A DNA stretch of 64,000 nucleotides, taken from contig CAJUDA010000016.1 of NCBI GenBank assembly GCA_910584875.1, positions 4,973 to 68,972 of the forward strand. The letters run 5' to 3'. The stretch comes from an uncultured Eubacterium sp. GTDB lineage: Bacteria; Bacillota; Clostridia; Lachnospirales; Lachnospiraceae. This document shows positions 32,727 to 41,779 of this stretch, in pieces (position 1 is the stretch's first letter; each line of letters starts with the position of its first letter). Below the pieces are notes generated by a model, which did not search any database, was not told where the DNA came from, and worked only from the letters and a program-made list of their open reading frames with translations. Made by a program: the position numbers and the translations under genes.

Positions 32727-34955
32727 TTAATTTTTTATCTCCAGAATTCTCTCTGTCAGGGATGAATATCTCATCTGCTCAGATTTATTGTGGATCATAT
32801 TCTGAACCGTCTCCCGGCTCCCCACAATGGTAACACATTTCTTCCCCCGTGTCACCGCTGTATACAGGATATTACGGTTCATCAGCGGCTTCGGTCCCGT
32901 CAGCAGCGGCAGCACGACCGCCGGATACTCACTTCCCTGGGATTTATGTATCGTGATCGCATAGGCAAGCTCCAGTTCATCCATATTCCCCTGTGGATAT
33001 GTGACATACTTTTCTTCATCGAAACGCACCGTCACCTCTTTATTAAAATTATCAATTTCCGTGATTATGCCGCAGTCACCGTTAAAAACACCACTGCCTT
33101 CCTCTACCACCATCTGATTATAGCCCCGGATCTCCCATTTGATCTGATAATTGTTCTTCATCTGCATCACCTTGTCCCCCTCCCGGAACAGCTGGCCATG
33201 GCATTCGATCTGACCCTTGTCCGGGCTCTCCGGATTCAGATACCGCTGCAATACTTCGTTACAGCGGTAGATACCCAGTTCTCCCTTTTTCATCGGGGTC
33301 AGTACCTGCACGTCAAACGGCGTACAGCCTGTATATTTAGGCATCTTATCCCGCACAAGCCAGAGCATTACCTCCAGCACGCCGTGACTGTCTTCCCTCT
33401 TTAAGCAGAAAAAATCCTTACTTTTATTATCCAGCCCGATCTCCTCTCCGTCATTAATCCTGTGGGCATTTAAAATAATATCGCTCTCCGCCGCCTGACG
33501 GAAAATCTTTGACAGCTTTACTACATTAAAGCAATGGGAACGGATGATATCCTTCAGTACATTCCCCGGCCCCACACTGGGAAGCTGGTTCACATCTCCT
33601 ACAAGAATCAGGCGGGTCCCCACCGCCACTGCCTTCAGCAGATTGTGAAACAAATAAATATCCACCATGGACATCTCATCGATGATCAGCACATCTGTCT
33701 CCAGAGGATTCCACTCATTTCTCCCAAAGAGTTCACTCTGGTTGTTTTCCTCCCGGCTCCCTTCCTCCAGCAGCGATCCGTTGTACTCCAGAAGACGGTG
33801 TATTGTCTGTGCCTCATATCCTGTCGCCTCTGCCATCCGCTTCGCCGCACGTCCTGTCGGCGCTGCCAGCAGGATCTCCAGTCCTTCTTCCCGGAGGCAC
33901 TGGATCATCATATTAATGGTCGTGGTCTTCCCGGTACCCGGACCTCCCGTGATCACCAGCAGCCCGGTACACATCGCCTCCCTCACTGCGATCTTCTGCT
34001 GGCGGTCAAGCTCCAGCCCCTCTCTTTCTGCCACCCTGTCAATCACGGCGTCACAGCTTCCGGTATCCCGTCCCATCGGCACATTCAGATCCGTCAGCAT
34101 ACGAGCACAGTTCAGTTCCGAATAATAAAGCGCCGGCAGATAAACACTGCGCTCCTCTGTGACAATAACAACTTTATCGATCGCCATCTGCTCCAGCACA
34201 TTCATCAACCGCTCTGCTGCCACTTCGAGCCGGTATACCGCCTCTTTCAGCAGCTGCTGCTCCGGCATATAGACATAACCCTCATTTGTACCCAGACCCA
34301 GCACATACAAAAGCCCCGCCCGGATCCGGTAATCCGAATCCAGTTCAAATCCCGCTTTCCGCGCAATGTCATCCGCAATACGGAACCCGACCCCGGCGAT
34401 ATCCTCTGCCAGCTGATACGGATTTTCTTTCACGATCTCATACAGTCCAGCTCCATAAGCTTTATAAATCTTTACTGCCAGCTGGTTGGAAACCCCGTAT
34501 CCCTGTAAAAACAGCATAGCACTGCGCATCTCCCTTTTTTCTTCAAACTGCAGGGCGATGGCTCTTGCTTTTTTCTCACTGATCCCCTTTACTTCCGCCA
34601 GCCGTTCCGGCTCCTTCTCAATGATATCGAATGTCTTGTCACCAAATTTATCTACGATCCGTTTTGCCAGTCCCCCACGGATCCCGGCAATCGCCCCGGA
34701 GGACAGATAGCGCAGGACTGCGATCTGGTCATCCGGATCCTGTACCTGATAAGAAGTGACCTTCAGCTGTTCCATATATACCGGATGCTGCACCATCTCA
34801 CCCTGCACTGACACATATTCACCTTCATTGATAAAGGGAAAATTCCCCACACAGGTTTCTGTCTCTCCTCCTGCATCTTCCAATTCAAATACAGTGTAGC
34901 CGTTTTCTACATTGCGGAATATAATATGGGAAACATATCCTTTTCTCTCTTCCAT
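32727..34955 (-). CDS. recD2: RecD2 DNA helicase
   Basis: 742 residues, an SF1B 5'-3' helicase acting in repair in bacteria without RecBC. The N-terminal OB-like and HhH region (1-300) includes VKGISEKKARAIALQFEEKRE, and Walker A is VITGGPGTGKTTTINMM at about 340-356. Walker B is VLIIDEMSMVDI, with later motifs in LILVGDVNQLPSVGPG and the C-terminal UvrD-like AYAITIHKSQGSEYPAVV. All motifs are intact and length fits RecD2. It lies 66 bases after the rod-binding gene in the Mbl-flagellar block. Confidence 0.96.
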   Translation of the reverse strand: MEERKGYVSHIIFRNVENGYTVFELEDAGGETETCVGNFPFINEGEYVSVQGEMVQHPVYMEQLKVTSYQVQDPDDQIAVLRYLSSGAIAGIRGGLAKRIVDKFGDKTFDIIEKEPERLAEVKGISEKKARAIALQFEEKREMRSAMLFLQGYGVSNQLAVKIYKAYGAGLYEIVKENPYQLAEDIAGVGFRIADDIARKAGFELDSDYRIRAGLLYVLGLGTNEGYVYMPEQQLLKEAVYRLEVAAERLMNVLEQMAIDKVVIVTEERSVYLPALYYSELNCARMLTDLNVPMGRDTGSCDAVIDRVAEREGLELDRQQKIAVREAMCTGLLVITGGPGTGKTTTINMMIQCLREEGLEILLAAPTGRAAKRMAEATGYEAQTIHRLLEYNGSLLEEGSREENNQSELFGRNEWNPLETDVLIIDEMSMVDIYLFHNLLKAVAVGTRLILVGDVNQLPSVGPGNVLKDIIRSHCFNVVKLSKIFRQAAESDIILNAHRINDGEEIGLDNKSKDFFCLKREDSHGVLEVMLWLVRDKMPKYTGCTPFDVQVLTPMKKGELGIYRCNEVLQRYLNPESPDKGQIECHGQLFREGDKVMQMKNNYQIKWEIRGYNQMVVEEGSGVFNGDCGIITEIDNFNKEVTVRFDEEKYVTYPQGNMDELELAYAITIHKSQGSEYPAVVLPLLTGPKPLMNRNILYTAVTRGKKCVTIVGSRETVQNMIHNKSEQMRYSSLTERILEIKN

Positions 34956-35021
34956 GATATCACCAAAATACCGTCCAGTGCCGCCTTTCCATGCGACAGA
35001 CTGAACGGTATCAGAATTCGA

Positions 35022-35384
35022 TTAATTTACAGTTTCTCCCTGATTTACCTTAATGGATTCATACAGCTTTTCAGCAATGCCGAGACCCTGGCCGCTGTTC
35101 ATCATATTGTCCACGATCCCCTCCAGAAAGTTGTCAGAAAACATATCCAGATAAGCGGAGCCTCCGCCATCATCCTCATCCTCGTCTTCTGTCAGCACCT
35201 TCGCCGTTTTTTCCATATTCTTATACATCTGCTGTATCATATATGACTCAAACTGTTTACAGGCCTCCATTGTCTCATCATCTGTATCCGCACTTCTGAT
35301 CTGGCTGGTTACTTTATCCGCTGACACAGTACCTGCATCCAGTGCATAATTCGTCAAATATGTATTATCTGTTGAAATCGCCAT
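35022..35384 (-). CDS. Flagellar rod-binding protein (FlgJ N-terminal-like)
   Basis: 120 residues. The central helix region MEACKQFESYMIQQMYKNMEKT, an acidic Asp/Glu-rich loop and the C-terminal FLEGIVDNMMNSGQGLGIAEKLYESI match the rod-binding domain that caps the growing flagellar rod in FlgJ. The muramidase domain of Gram-negative FlgJ is absent, which is normal for Firmicutes. It lies 50 bases after flgG. Confidence 0.85.
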   Translation of the reverse strand: MAISTDNTYLTNYALDAGTVSADKVTSQIRSADTDDETMEACKQFESYMIQQMYKNMEKTAKVLTEDEDEDDGGGSAYLDMFSDNFLEGIVDNMMNSGQGLGIAEKLYESIKVNQGETVN

Positions 35385-35433
35385 ATCCTGCCTCCTTAAT
35401 TATCATAATTTATGCCGCACATCCTGTCTTCCG

Positions 35434-36243
35434 TCACGAGCGGAGATTGTTTGCCTGCTGCAGCATCTCATCGGAGGCTTTGATCGCCTTGGAATTCATC
35501 TCATAAGCACGCTGTGAAATGATCATATTTACCATCTCATCCGCTGCCTGCACGTTAGAGCCCTCCAGACGCCCGGAAACGATCTTGGAATTCAGATCCG
35601 GTGCCGCATAGATCGTCGGCACGCCGGATGCTTCTGACTGTGCATAATTCGACCCGGAAATCTTATCCAGACCGCCCGCATTCGGGAAATAGGCAAGACC
35701 AATCTGTATCCCGATATTCTGCTGATTGTTTCTCGCATCCGGGTAAGTAAGATTACCATGCTGATCCACTCCAAGCTCAGTAGCACGATAATTTGCCGGA
35801 AGCGTGATCGGGTTCCCCGCCGTATCCAGCACCGGATTTCCGCTGCTGTCTGTCATGGCAAGTCCCGTATCTGTCACGGCTACTACAAAATGACCATTTC
35901 TGGTATATGCTGTCGAGCCGTCGTTGAGCCGGACCATAAAGAATCCCTCGCCCTGGATCGCATAATCAAATGCCCCATTTGTAGTGAGCAGCGGTCCCTG
36001 GGTAAAGTCTGATGAGATCGATCCCACCCTGGTACCAAGTCCTACCTGTGCTCCCACCGGTTTTGGTTCACCCGTCGTGGTCGTAGCCCTTGTCTGCAAA
36101 TTCTGATAAATCAATGACTTAAAATTTGCTGCCTGTGTCTTATATCCTGTTGTAGAAATATTGGACAGGTTGTTGGCAATGACATCCAGATTCGTCTGCT
36201 GACCAATCATACCGCTTGCCGCTGTCCACAAAGAACGCATCAT
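35434..36243 (-). CDS. flgG: Flagellar basal-body rod protein FlgG
   Basis: 269 residues, distal rod protein. The N-terminal signature MMRSLWTAASGMIGQQTNLDVIANNLSNIST... (helix with the rod/hook family ANNLSN motif) and the C-terminal SNVQAADEMVNMIISQRAYEMNSKAIKASDEML helix are the coiled-coil ends common to rod and hook proteins. AGGAGGTGG stands 9 bases before the ATG. In B. subtilis the corresponding gene is flhP. It follows flgF by 20 bases. Confidence 0.93.
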   Translation of the reverse strand: MMRSLWTAASGMIGQQTNLDVIANNLSNISTTGYKTQAANFKSLIYQNLQTRATTTTGEPKPVGAQVGLGTRVGSISSDFTQGPLLTTNGAFDYAIQGEGFFMVRLNDGSTAYTRNGHFVVAVTDTGLAMTDSSGNPVLDTAGNPITLPANYRATELGVDQHGNLTYPDARNNQQNIGIQIGLAYFPNAGGLDKISGSNYAQSEASGVPTIYAAPDLNSKIVSGRLEGSNVQAADEMVNMIISQRAYEMNSKAIKASDEMLQQANNLRS

Positions 36244-36263
36244 ATAGCGCCACCTCCTAATTA

Positions 36264-37043
36264 TCAGCCGGACAATCTTCCCACCTGGTTCACAGAACGG
36301 TCTAACATGCTGTCATACGAACGGATCACCTTCTGATTTGCCTCATATGCCCTCGTCGTCGTAATGACGTCCAGCATTTCTTTGATCACATTTACGTTAG
36401 ACTGCTCCGTATAGCCCTGCAGGACTTCTGCCGTAGCGTTTACTGTCGTGGCTCCTTCCACTGGTTCATACATTGTATCTCCATATTTTCTCAGATAGTC
36501 GTAGTCGGCAAAATCGACGATCTGCAATGTATCGATTGTCTGTCCATCCGCAACGATCTCTCCTGTATTGGATATGCTCACCTTCCTGGACGACGGGTCA
36601 ATCACGATATCTCCTCCCTCTCCCTGGATCCGGTTACCATCCGCATCCACAAGATATCCATCCTTCGTCAGGTGAAACTGACCGTTCCGGGTATAGCGGG
36701 TATGTGTCTCACCATTTTTGTCAACGACATTCACAGTAAAGAAACCTCTTCCGCTCAAAGCTACATCGTATGTATTCTTCGTTTCCCGTATTGAGCCCTG
36801 GGTATAATCGGTGTAGACTTCCCCAATTTTCACGCCCAGGCTGAATCTTCCGATCGCCTGATTGTGATACGCCTGAGATCCATCTCTGATCTTGATCCCG
36901 AGTACCTGGTCAAACGCCTGACTCGCCACGCGCTCATCCTTATAACCAATGGTATCGGAATTTGCCATGTTGTTTGATACAACATCCAGCCTCTTCTGCT
37001 CATTGACCATCCCTGTCCATGCAGTATAAAGACCTCTCAGCAT
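36264..37043 (-). CDS. flgF: Flagellar hook-basal body protein (FlgF/FlhO type)
   Basis: 259 residues, proximal rod protein. It shares the family ends with FlgG: LYTAWTGMVNEQKRLDVVSNNMANSD at the N-terminus and QSNVNVIKEMLDVITTTRAYEANQKVIRSYDSML at the C-terminus, with YTQGSIRETKNTYDVALSGRGFF between them. It corresponds to flhO in B. subtilis, where it also follows mbl. FlgF and FlgG are similar and the assignment rests on order and length. Confidence 0.88.
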   Translation of the reverse strand: MLRGLYTAWTGMVNEQKRLDVVSNNMANSDTIGYKDERVASQAFDQVLGIKIRDGSQAYHNQAIGRFSLGVKIGEVYTDYTQGSIRETKNTYDVALSGRGFFTVNVVDKNGETHTRYTRNGQFHLTKDGYLVDADGNRIQGEGGDIVIDPSSRKVSISNTGEIVADGQTIDTLQIVDFADYDYLRKYGDTMYEPVEGATTVNATAEVLQGYTEQSNVNVIKEMLDVITTTRAYEANQKVIRSYDSMLDRSVNQVGRLSG

Positions 37044-37093
37044 ACCATCCTTCCTTTCCTTAAAATTTCAAATATCCTTTTATCCCCGGTCCG

Positions 37094-38098
37094 TCAGGCA
37101 TGATCCTCCGGACCGTTCGCATTGCCGCTCAGGAACTCGACATATTTGCCTGTTCCGATGGCAACTGCTGTCATAGGTTCTTCTGCCGTCATCGTCGTAA
37201 TGCCAGTCTTGGATTCGATAAGCTCCTCCAGACCATACAGCAGGCTTCCGCCTCCCGTCAGTACGATACCGCGGTCGGCAATATCTGCCGCCAGCTCCGG
37301 CGGCGTCTTTTCCAGTACGCTGTGTACCGCTTCTACAATCTGTGATGTCGTGTCTTTTAATGCTTCTTCTGTCTCCTCGGAGGTAACGGTTATCGTCTTT
37401 GGCAGACCAGTCACCAGATTTCTTCCCCGAACATCCACAGATACGCTTTCCGGCCGCGGATAAGCAGAGCCGATGCGGATCTTGATGTCCTCTGCAGTCC
37501 TCTCGCCGATCAGCAGATTATGCTTTTTACGCATATAACGCACGATCGCATCGTCAAAATCATCCCCTGCGATCTTAATGGAGGTGCTGACTACCGTGCC
37601 TCCCAGAGAGATCACGGCGATATCCGACGTTCCACCGCCGATATCTACGATCATATTCCCGCATGGTCTGGCAATATCGATCCCTGCCCCGATCGCTGCG
37701 GCGATCGGTTCCTCAATGATCTTTACATCCCGGGCACCCGCCTGGAATGCCGCATCCTCAACTGCCTTGCGCTCCACCTCGGTTACCTGGCTGGGCACGC
37801 AGATGCTGATCAGTGGTTTGCGGAATCTCTGTTTCCCCACTGCCTTTTGTATAAAATATTTTAACATCTTCTCTGTCACGGTATAATCCGAGATCACACC
37901 CTGTCGGAGAGGACGGACTGCTACGATATTTCCCGGTGTACGCCCGAGCATAAGACGTGCTTCTTCGCCAATCGCCTTGATCCGGTTTGTATCCCGGTCA
38001 AATGCAACTACGCTTGGCTCTTTCAGAACAACACCTTTTCCTTTTACATAAACCAATATGCTCGCTGTCCCTAAATCTATCCCAACATCAAAAGCCAC
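37094..38098 (-). CDS. mbl: Rod-shape actin homologue MreB/Mbl
   Basis: 334 residues. The actin-fold ATP site is complete: phosphate 1 VGIDLGTASILVYVKGKG, phosphate 2 MIVDIGGGTSDIAVISLGG and the adenosine motif GIVLTGGGSLLYGLEELI. It forms filaments under the membrane that guide cell-wall synthesis. The gene order mbl, flgF, flgG and rod-binding gene matches mbl-flhO-flhP of B. subtilis, which favours Mbl over MreB, but sequence alone does not decide. It has its own promoter at 38161. Confidence 0.93.
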   Translation of the reverse strand: MAFDVGIDLGTASILVYVKGKGVVLKEPSVVAFDRDTNRIKAIGEEARLMLGRTPGNIVAVRPLRQGVISDYTVTEKMLKYFIQKAVGKQRFRKPLISICVPSQVTEVERKAVEDAAFQAGARDVKIIEEPIAAAIGAGIDIARPCGNMIVDIGGGTSDIAVISLGGTVVSTSIKIAGDDFDDAIVRYMRKKHNLLIGERTAEDIKIRIGSAYPRPESVSVDVRGRNLVTGLPKTITVTSEETEEALKDTTSQIVEAVHSVLEKTPPELAADIADRGIVLTGGGSLLYGLEELIESKTGITTMTAEEPMTAVAIGTGKYVEFLSGNANGPEDHA

Positions 38099-38160
38099 GA
38101 TATAATTCTCCTTTCTCTATCTCCTGTACATTATTCCCAATTTAGCATACACATACTCTT

Positions 38161-38188
38161 ATTATAAACGCATTTTCAAATAATTCAA
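38161..38188 (-). promoter_or_regulatory. Promoter of the mbl-flagellar block
   Basis: TTGAAT, 16 bases, a perfect TATAAT on the minus strand, between the maturase stop and mbl. Confidence 0.65.
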
Positions 38189-38205
38189 AGCCTTTTTTAC
38201 AAAAA

Positions 38206-39621
38206 TCAGATTTTTTTGTAATTTTTTGATTGATCTTCATAGGCAGCCTGCAGCATAAGCGCACATTCCACACGCTTTCGCTGGAGCTCGCAGCCGGTCT
38301 CATAAGGCTTGTTGATGTCACCGTGGCAGTGATAAGCATTGGCAGCGCATCCTCCGCTGCAATAGAATTTAGCAAAACAATTTTTACACTCTTCTTTTGC
38401 ATATACGTTACACAGTTTAAATGTATCCCGCATATCCATATTTACGATCCCTTCTTCTACATTCCCGAGAAGGAACTGCTCCTCACCCACAAACTGATGA
38501 CACGGATACAGGTCACCCCACGGCGTCACCGCAAGATATTCCGTCCCCGAACCGCATCCCGAAAGACGTTTATATACACAGGGACCACCGCTCAGATCAA
38601 TCATATAATGGAAGAAATTAAATCCCCTTCCCTCCCTGCGGCGCCGCAGCATTTCTTTAGCAAGTTCGTCATAACCCTGGCAGATCGCCGGTATGTCTTC
38701 CTCCCGGATGGCGTACGGCTCCTCCGGTCCCGCCACCACCGGTTCTACAGAGATCTGTTCAAATCCCTCATCTGCCAGACTCAGTACATCCTTTACAAAG
38801 TCCAGATTGTAATGGGTAAATGTTCCCCTTACATAATATTTCGACTGATTCCGGGATTCCGCCACCTTTTTAAACTTATCCAGTATCAGGTCATAGCTCC
38901 CTGTGCCATTCTTAAACGGCCTCATATGGTCATGAACCTCGCGGCGTCCATCAATACTGAGAACGATATTGTCCATTTCCCGGTTGGCAAATTCAATCAC
39001 CTCGTCGTTGAGAAGCACGCCATTCGTCGTCAGGGTAAAACGGAAATGTTTTTCTTTTTCCCTCTCGATCTCCCGTCCATATGCCACAAGCTGCTTTACC
39101 ACTTCAAAATTCAGGAGCGGCTCTCCGCCGAAGAAATCAACCTCCAGATTGCGGCGGTTTCCTGAGTTTTCCACCAGAAAATCCAGTGCCTTTTTTCCCA
39201 CCTCAAAACTCATAAGAGAACGGTCTCCCTTATATTCCCCCTCCCCGGCAAAACAGTACCGGCAGGCAAGGTTGCAGTCGTGGGCGATGTGCAGGCACAG
39301 AGCCTTTACTACAGTCTGGCGTTTCTTAAAGTCAATCACTCCGTCCTGATAAACATCCTTCGTGAACAGGGTGCCATTGTCTTCCAGTTCCTGAAGATCA
39401 GCAAAAATTTCCCTCATGTCGTCTTCACCGATGCCCTGTTCCGCATACTGATCCACGATACTTCCGGCAATCCGCCGGAAATTCTCTTCCCCATATCTAT
39501 GTTCATCGTTCTCATCCATCTGCGCCAGTGTATCATACACTACGTCATCCACTACATGGACAGATCCGCTGTTGACATCTAATACAATATTATATCCGTT
39601 GTTTTTAAATAGGTGTATCAT
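38206..39621 (-). CDS. scfB: Thioether-forming SCIFF peptide maturase (radical SAM)
   Basis: 471 residues. It installs Cys-derived thioether bridges in the SCIFF peptide encoded upstream (ranthipeptide class). The radical-SAM cluster is C116, C120, C123 in DCNLACRYCFAGEG; the SPASM/auxiliary-cluster cysteines are in the C-terminal third (GCGSGTEYLAVTPWGDLYPC, CKNCFAKFYCSGGC). An N-terminal segment (VLDVNSGSVHVVDDVVYDTL) is like the peptide-binding region of such enzymes. The start at 39621 has GGAGG 4 bases upstream. It is preceded by a strong hairpin, which should reduce its level relative to the precursor. Confidence 0.96.
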   Translation of the reverse strand: MIHLFKNNGYNIVLDVNSGSVHVVDDVVYDTLAQMDENDEHRYGEENFRRIAGSIVDQYAEQGIGEDDMREIFADLQELEDNGTLFTKDVYQDGVIDFKKRQTVVKALCLHIAHDCNLACRYCFAGEGEYKGDRSLMSFEVGKKALDFLVENSGNRRNLEVDFFGGEPLLNFEVVKQLVAYGREIEREKEKHFRFTLTTNGVLLNDEVIEFANREMDNIVLSIDGRREVHDHMRPFKNGTGSYDLILDKFKKVAESRNQSKYYVRGTFTHYNLDFVKDVLSLADEGFEQISVEPVVAGPEEPYAIREEDIPAICQGYDELAKEMLRRRREGRGFNFFHYMIDLSGGPCVYKRLSGCGSGTEYLAVTPWGDLYPCHQFVGEEQFLLGNVEEGIVNMDMRDTFKLCNVYAKEECKNCFAKFYCSGGCAANAYHCHGDINKPYETGCELQRKRVECALMLQAAYEDQSKNYKKI

Positions 39622-39654
39622 CTTTCCTCCATGCATATGCGCATCCTGCATACT

Positions 39655-39711
39655 TTATGACGGCGCCAGTCCGCCCCCGACAGGGGCGGGCCCGCGCCGC
39701 CGCAGTCATAA
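39655..39711 (-). terminator. Long GC-rich hairpin between scfA and scfB
   Basis: Outer arms TTATGAC and GTCATAA, then GGCGC/GCGCC, then CCGCCCC/GGGGCGG around TGTC. It begins four bases after the scfA stop and has no T-run, so it is an attenuator or a 3' mRNA stabiliser rather than a full terminator. Confidence 0.75.
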
Positions 39712-39715
39712 TTAT

Positions 39716-39874
39716 TTAGCTCATTGACACTGCTGAGCTGTGTTCGCAGCTCTGGTTTCCTACCGTGCAGGATGTCTTGCATGCAGACTGGCAGGATGTC
39801 TGGCATTCACCGCAGCCGCCATTTTTCATAGACTCTTTCAGATTTTTTGTAGTCAGGGTTTTAATTCTCTTCAT
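39716..39874 (-). CDS. scfA: SCIFF ranthipeptide precursor (six cysteines in forty-five residues)
   Basis: 52 residues starting MKRIKTLTTKNLKESMKNGG. Cysteines lie at 21, 24, 28, 32, 36 and 43 (GGCGECQTSCQSACKTSC and GNQSC), the hallmark six-Cys pattern of SCIFF peptides found throughout Clostridia. The start at 39874 has AAAGGA 8 bases upstream; a longer in-frame reading would add 20 unlike residues. The maturase is next. No peptidase-type ABC exporter is seen in the adjacent genes. SCIFF peptides have been linked to quorum sensing in Clostridia; the function here is not shown. Confidence 0.95.
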   Translation of the reverse strand: MKRIKTLTTKNLKESMKNGGCGECQTSCQSACKTSCTVGNQSCEHSSAVSMS

Positions 39875-39929
39875 AATATCTGTCCTTTCCTGGAATTTAA
39901 TCCATCTTTTTACTCGATAAGTATCTATT

Positions 39930-39958
39930 ATCATAACATAATCAATTTACTTTTTCAA
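39930..39958 (-). promoter_or_regulatory. scfA promoter
   Basis: TTGAAA, 17 bases, TATGAT on the minus strand. The -35 lies inside the 3' end of the O-antigen-ligase-like gene. Confidence 0.65.
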
Positions 39959-41758
39959 CTGGGAATCAGACGCCGTCATCCGGTTAATCGTGAAACCGAC
40001 ACCAAGCATCGCCCAGTACAGCGGCGCCACCGTGATGGTGGAATCATTTGCCAGCCCCACTACCATATAAGCCGCCGTCCCCAGAAACACACAGATTCCC
40101 ATATTGGGCAGAAATCCTTTTTGGCCTCTGGCAAAATACTGACGGAATGTATCAATCATATACAGCAGGAAAATACCAAGCATTCCAAGCAGGGCGATCA
40201 GTCCGTCCTGTACCCAGATCTGCAAATACATATTATGCGGCTTGGTCATGATCTGGGTCTCGAAACCGGTATTCCTCTTCCCGACATAATCATCATTTGG
40301 AAAGTCATAGATAAAGTTATCCGCTCCGCATCCTGCCAGAATATGCTTTGGCAGCAATGGCAGCGTCCGGGACCAGATATAACCGCGCCCGTTGGCAAGG
40401 GACATATGCCCTTCAAAGCCGGCATGGGAAATCTCCTTCAGCGTATCCAGTTTGCCAAAAACATTGGGGAATATGATCTGGTCCTTGTACCACAAAAAGC
40501 TCCAGCTGTCTCCGCCGCCGCTGACCATCAGCATCGGATACGCCTTTCCCTCATATTCGGAAGTTGTCTGGTCAAAACGCAGTACCTCTTTGTCACGGAT
40601 CGTCAGCTCCATCGTATGTGCTGCATCATCCTTTTTCACCCCTGCCAGTTTCTGTTCGTCCTGTATCTTATACTGGAACCCGTCTTTATAAGTGATCGCT
40701 GTCCTCACCTCGTCCCCGGAGCTTGTTGTCACGACCAGATCACCCTTTTCTACGACAACATCTTCTATCATATGTTTTGTCTGTCCGGCTGTCACCTGTG
40801 TCAGACGGTCCCAGACTCCCTTGAGCGCCGCCGGTCTTATGACGATGACAAGGACTGCTGCAAGGATAACCACGGCAACAACAGATATTCCGATTTTCGG
40901 CTTCTTTATCAGCGCAGGCGCCGCAAACACCGCCAGCAGGACTGCTGCTGCTGCCAGTCCGATAAATCCGGCAAAAGACTGGGAAGAATACAGGGAAATA
41001 AGCATGGTGGCTGCCGCCAGCGCCGCCACGATCTTTAACCAGATCTTCTTCGACCAGACCACCAGCCCTGTCATAACCGGCAGCCCGAGCGCTACATAAG
41101 ATCCCACATAGTTTGGATTATACAGCGTGGCATATGCTTCTTTAAAATTCAGGCTGATCTTCACTCCTAATGTCTCCGGTTCCAGTGCCGTCAGAATGGC
41201 ATGCATCCCCTTACTCTTGATAAAATCATAGCCTGCCGTCTGGAATGTGCCAAGTACCCCCACGATCAGCGCCCCGATGGCAAATGCTCCAAAGAGCACA
41301 TGCAGTTCCTGCTCATAGTGCAAAAAGGCATAGGTAAATAAGAAGATCAGCGCATAGGTAAGCAGCACTGCCGCCCCTTCCCACTGCTCATATCCTCCCC
41401 AGAGAGCCTGCCCCGGCTCATAGGAAAAGAGAACGGATATCAGGGAAAAGGCGGCAAAGCACCCCAGGCAGATCAGCACATACCGGGACCTATCATCCCG
41501 GAACAGCGTCTCTTTTTTACTGTATAAATAGCTGCCCGTCATACAGGCAAGCACAAGCCCCACTATGATCAGGAGTTTTGATTTATAATACAAAAAGACA
41601 TCATACACTGTACCCGCACTGGCAAACCACTTCTGTGATTCCAGTCCGCTTTCGTATTTGTGGATAATGCATACCAGAGGGATCACTGCCAGTACAAGGA
41701 TCAAAGGCAGCAAAGCCCCCACCGTCTTTCTCTCTTTCATCGTTTCCTTCTTCTTCAT
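39947..41758 (-). CDS. O-antigen ligase/polymerase-like membrane protein
   Basis: 603 residues, about 12 membrane segments in two blocks (about 10-330 and 520-600). Between them is an extracytoplasmic region (about 330-510) with a Lys/Asp-rich beta domain (VVEKGDLVVTTSSGDEV; LELTIRDK-like ELTIRDKEVLRF) and the phrase WSRTLPLLPKHILAGCGADNF, which matches the Wzy_C/O-antigen ligase loop where conserved Arg and His residues lie. It probably joins or polymerises surface glycans. The start at 41758 has GGAG 9 bases upstream. It follows the GT-C-like gene by 21 bases. Confidence 0.8.
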   Translation of the reverse strand: MKKKETMKERKTVGALLPLILVLAVIPLVCIIHKYESGLESQKWFASAGTVYDVFLYYKSKLLIIVGLVLACMTGSYLYSKKETLFRDDRSRYVLICLGCFAAFSLISVLFSYEPGQALWGGYEQWEGAAVLLTYALIFLFTYAFLHYEQELHVLFGAFAIGALIVGVLGTFQTAGYDFIKSKGMHAILTALEPETLGVKISLNFKEAYATLYNPNYVGSYVALGLPVMTGLVVWSKKIWLKIVAALAAATMLISLYSSQSFAGFIGLAAAAVLLAVFAAPALIKKPKIGISVVAVVILAAVLVIVIRPAALKGVWDRLTQVTAGQTKHMIEDVVVEKGDLVVTTSSGDEVRTAITYKDGFQYKIQDEQKLAGVKKDDAAHTMELTIRDKEVLRFDQTTSEYEGKAYPMLMVSGGGDSWSFLWYKDQIIFPNVFGKLDTLKEISHAGFEGHMSLANGRGYIWSRTLPLLPKHILAGCGADNFIYDFPNDDYVGKRNTGFETQIMTKPHNMYLQIWVQDGLIALLGMLGIFLLYMIDTFRQYFARGQKGFLPNMGICVFLGTAAYMVVGLANDSTITVAPLYWAMLGVGFTINRMTASDSQLKK

Positions 41759-41779
41759 CCTGTATCTCTCCATCCTTTC

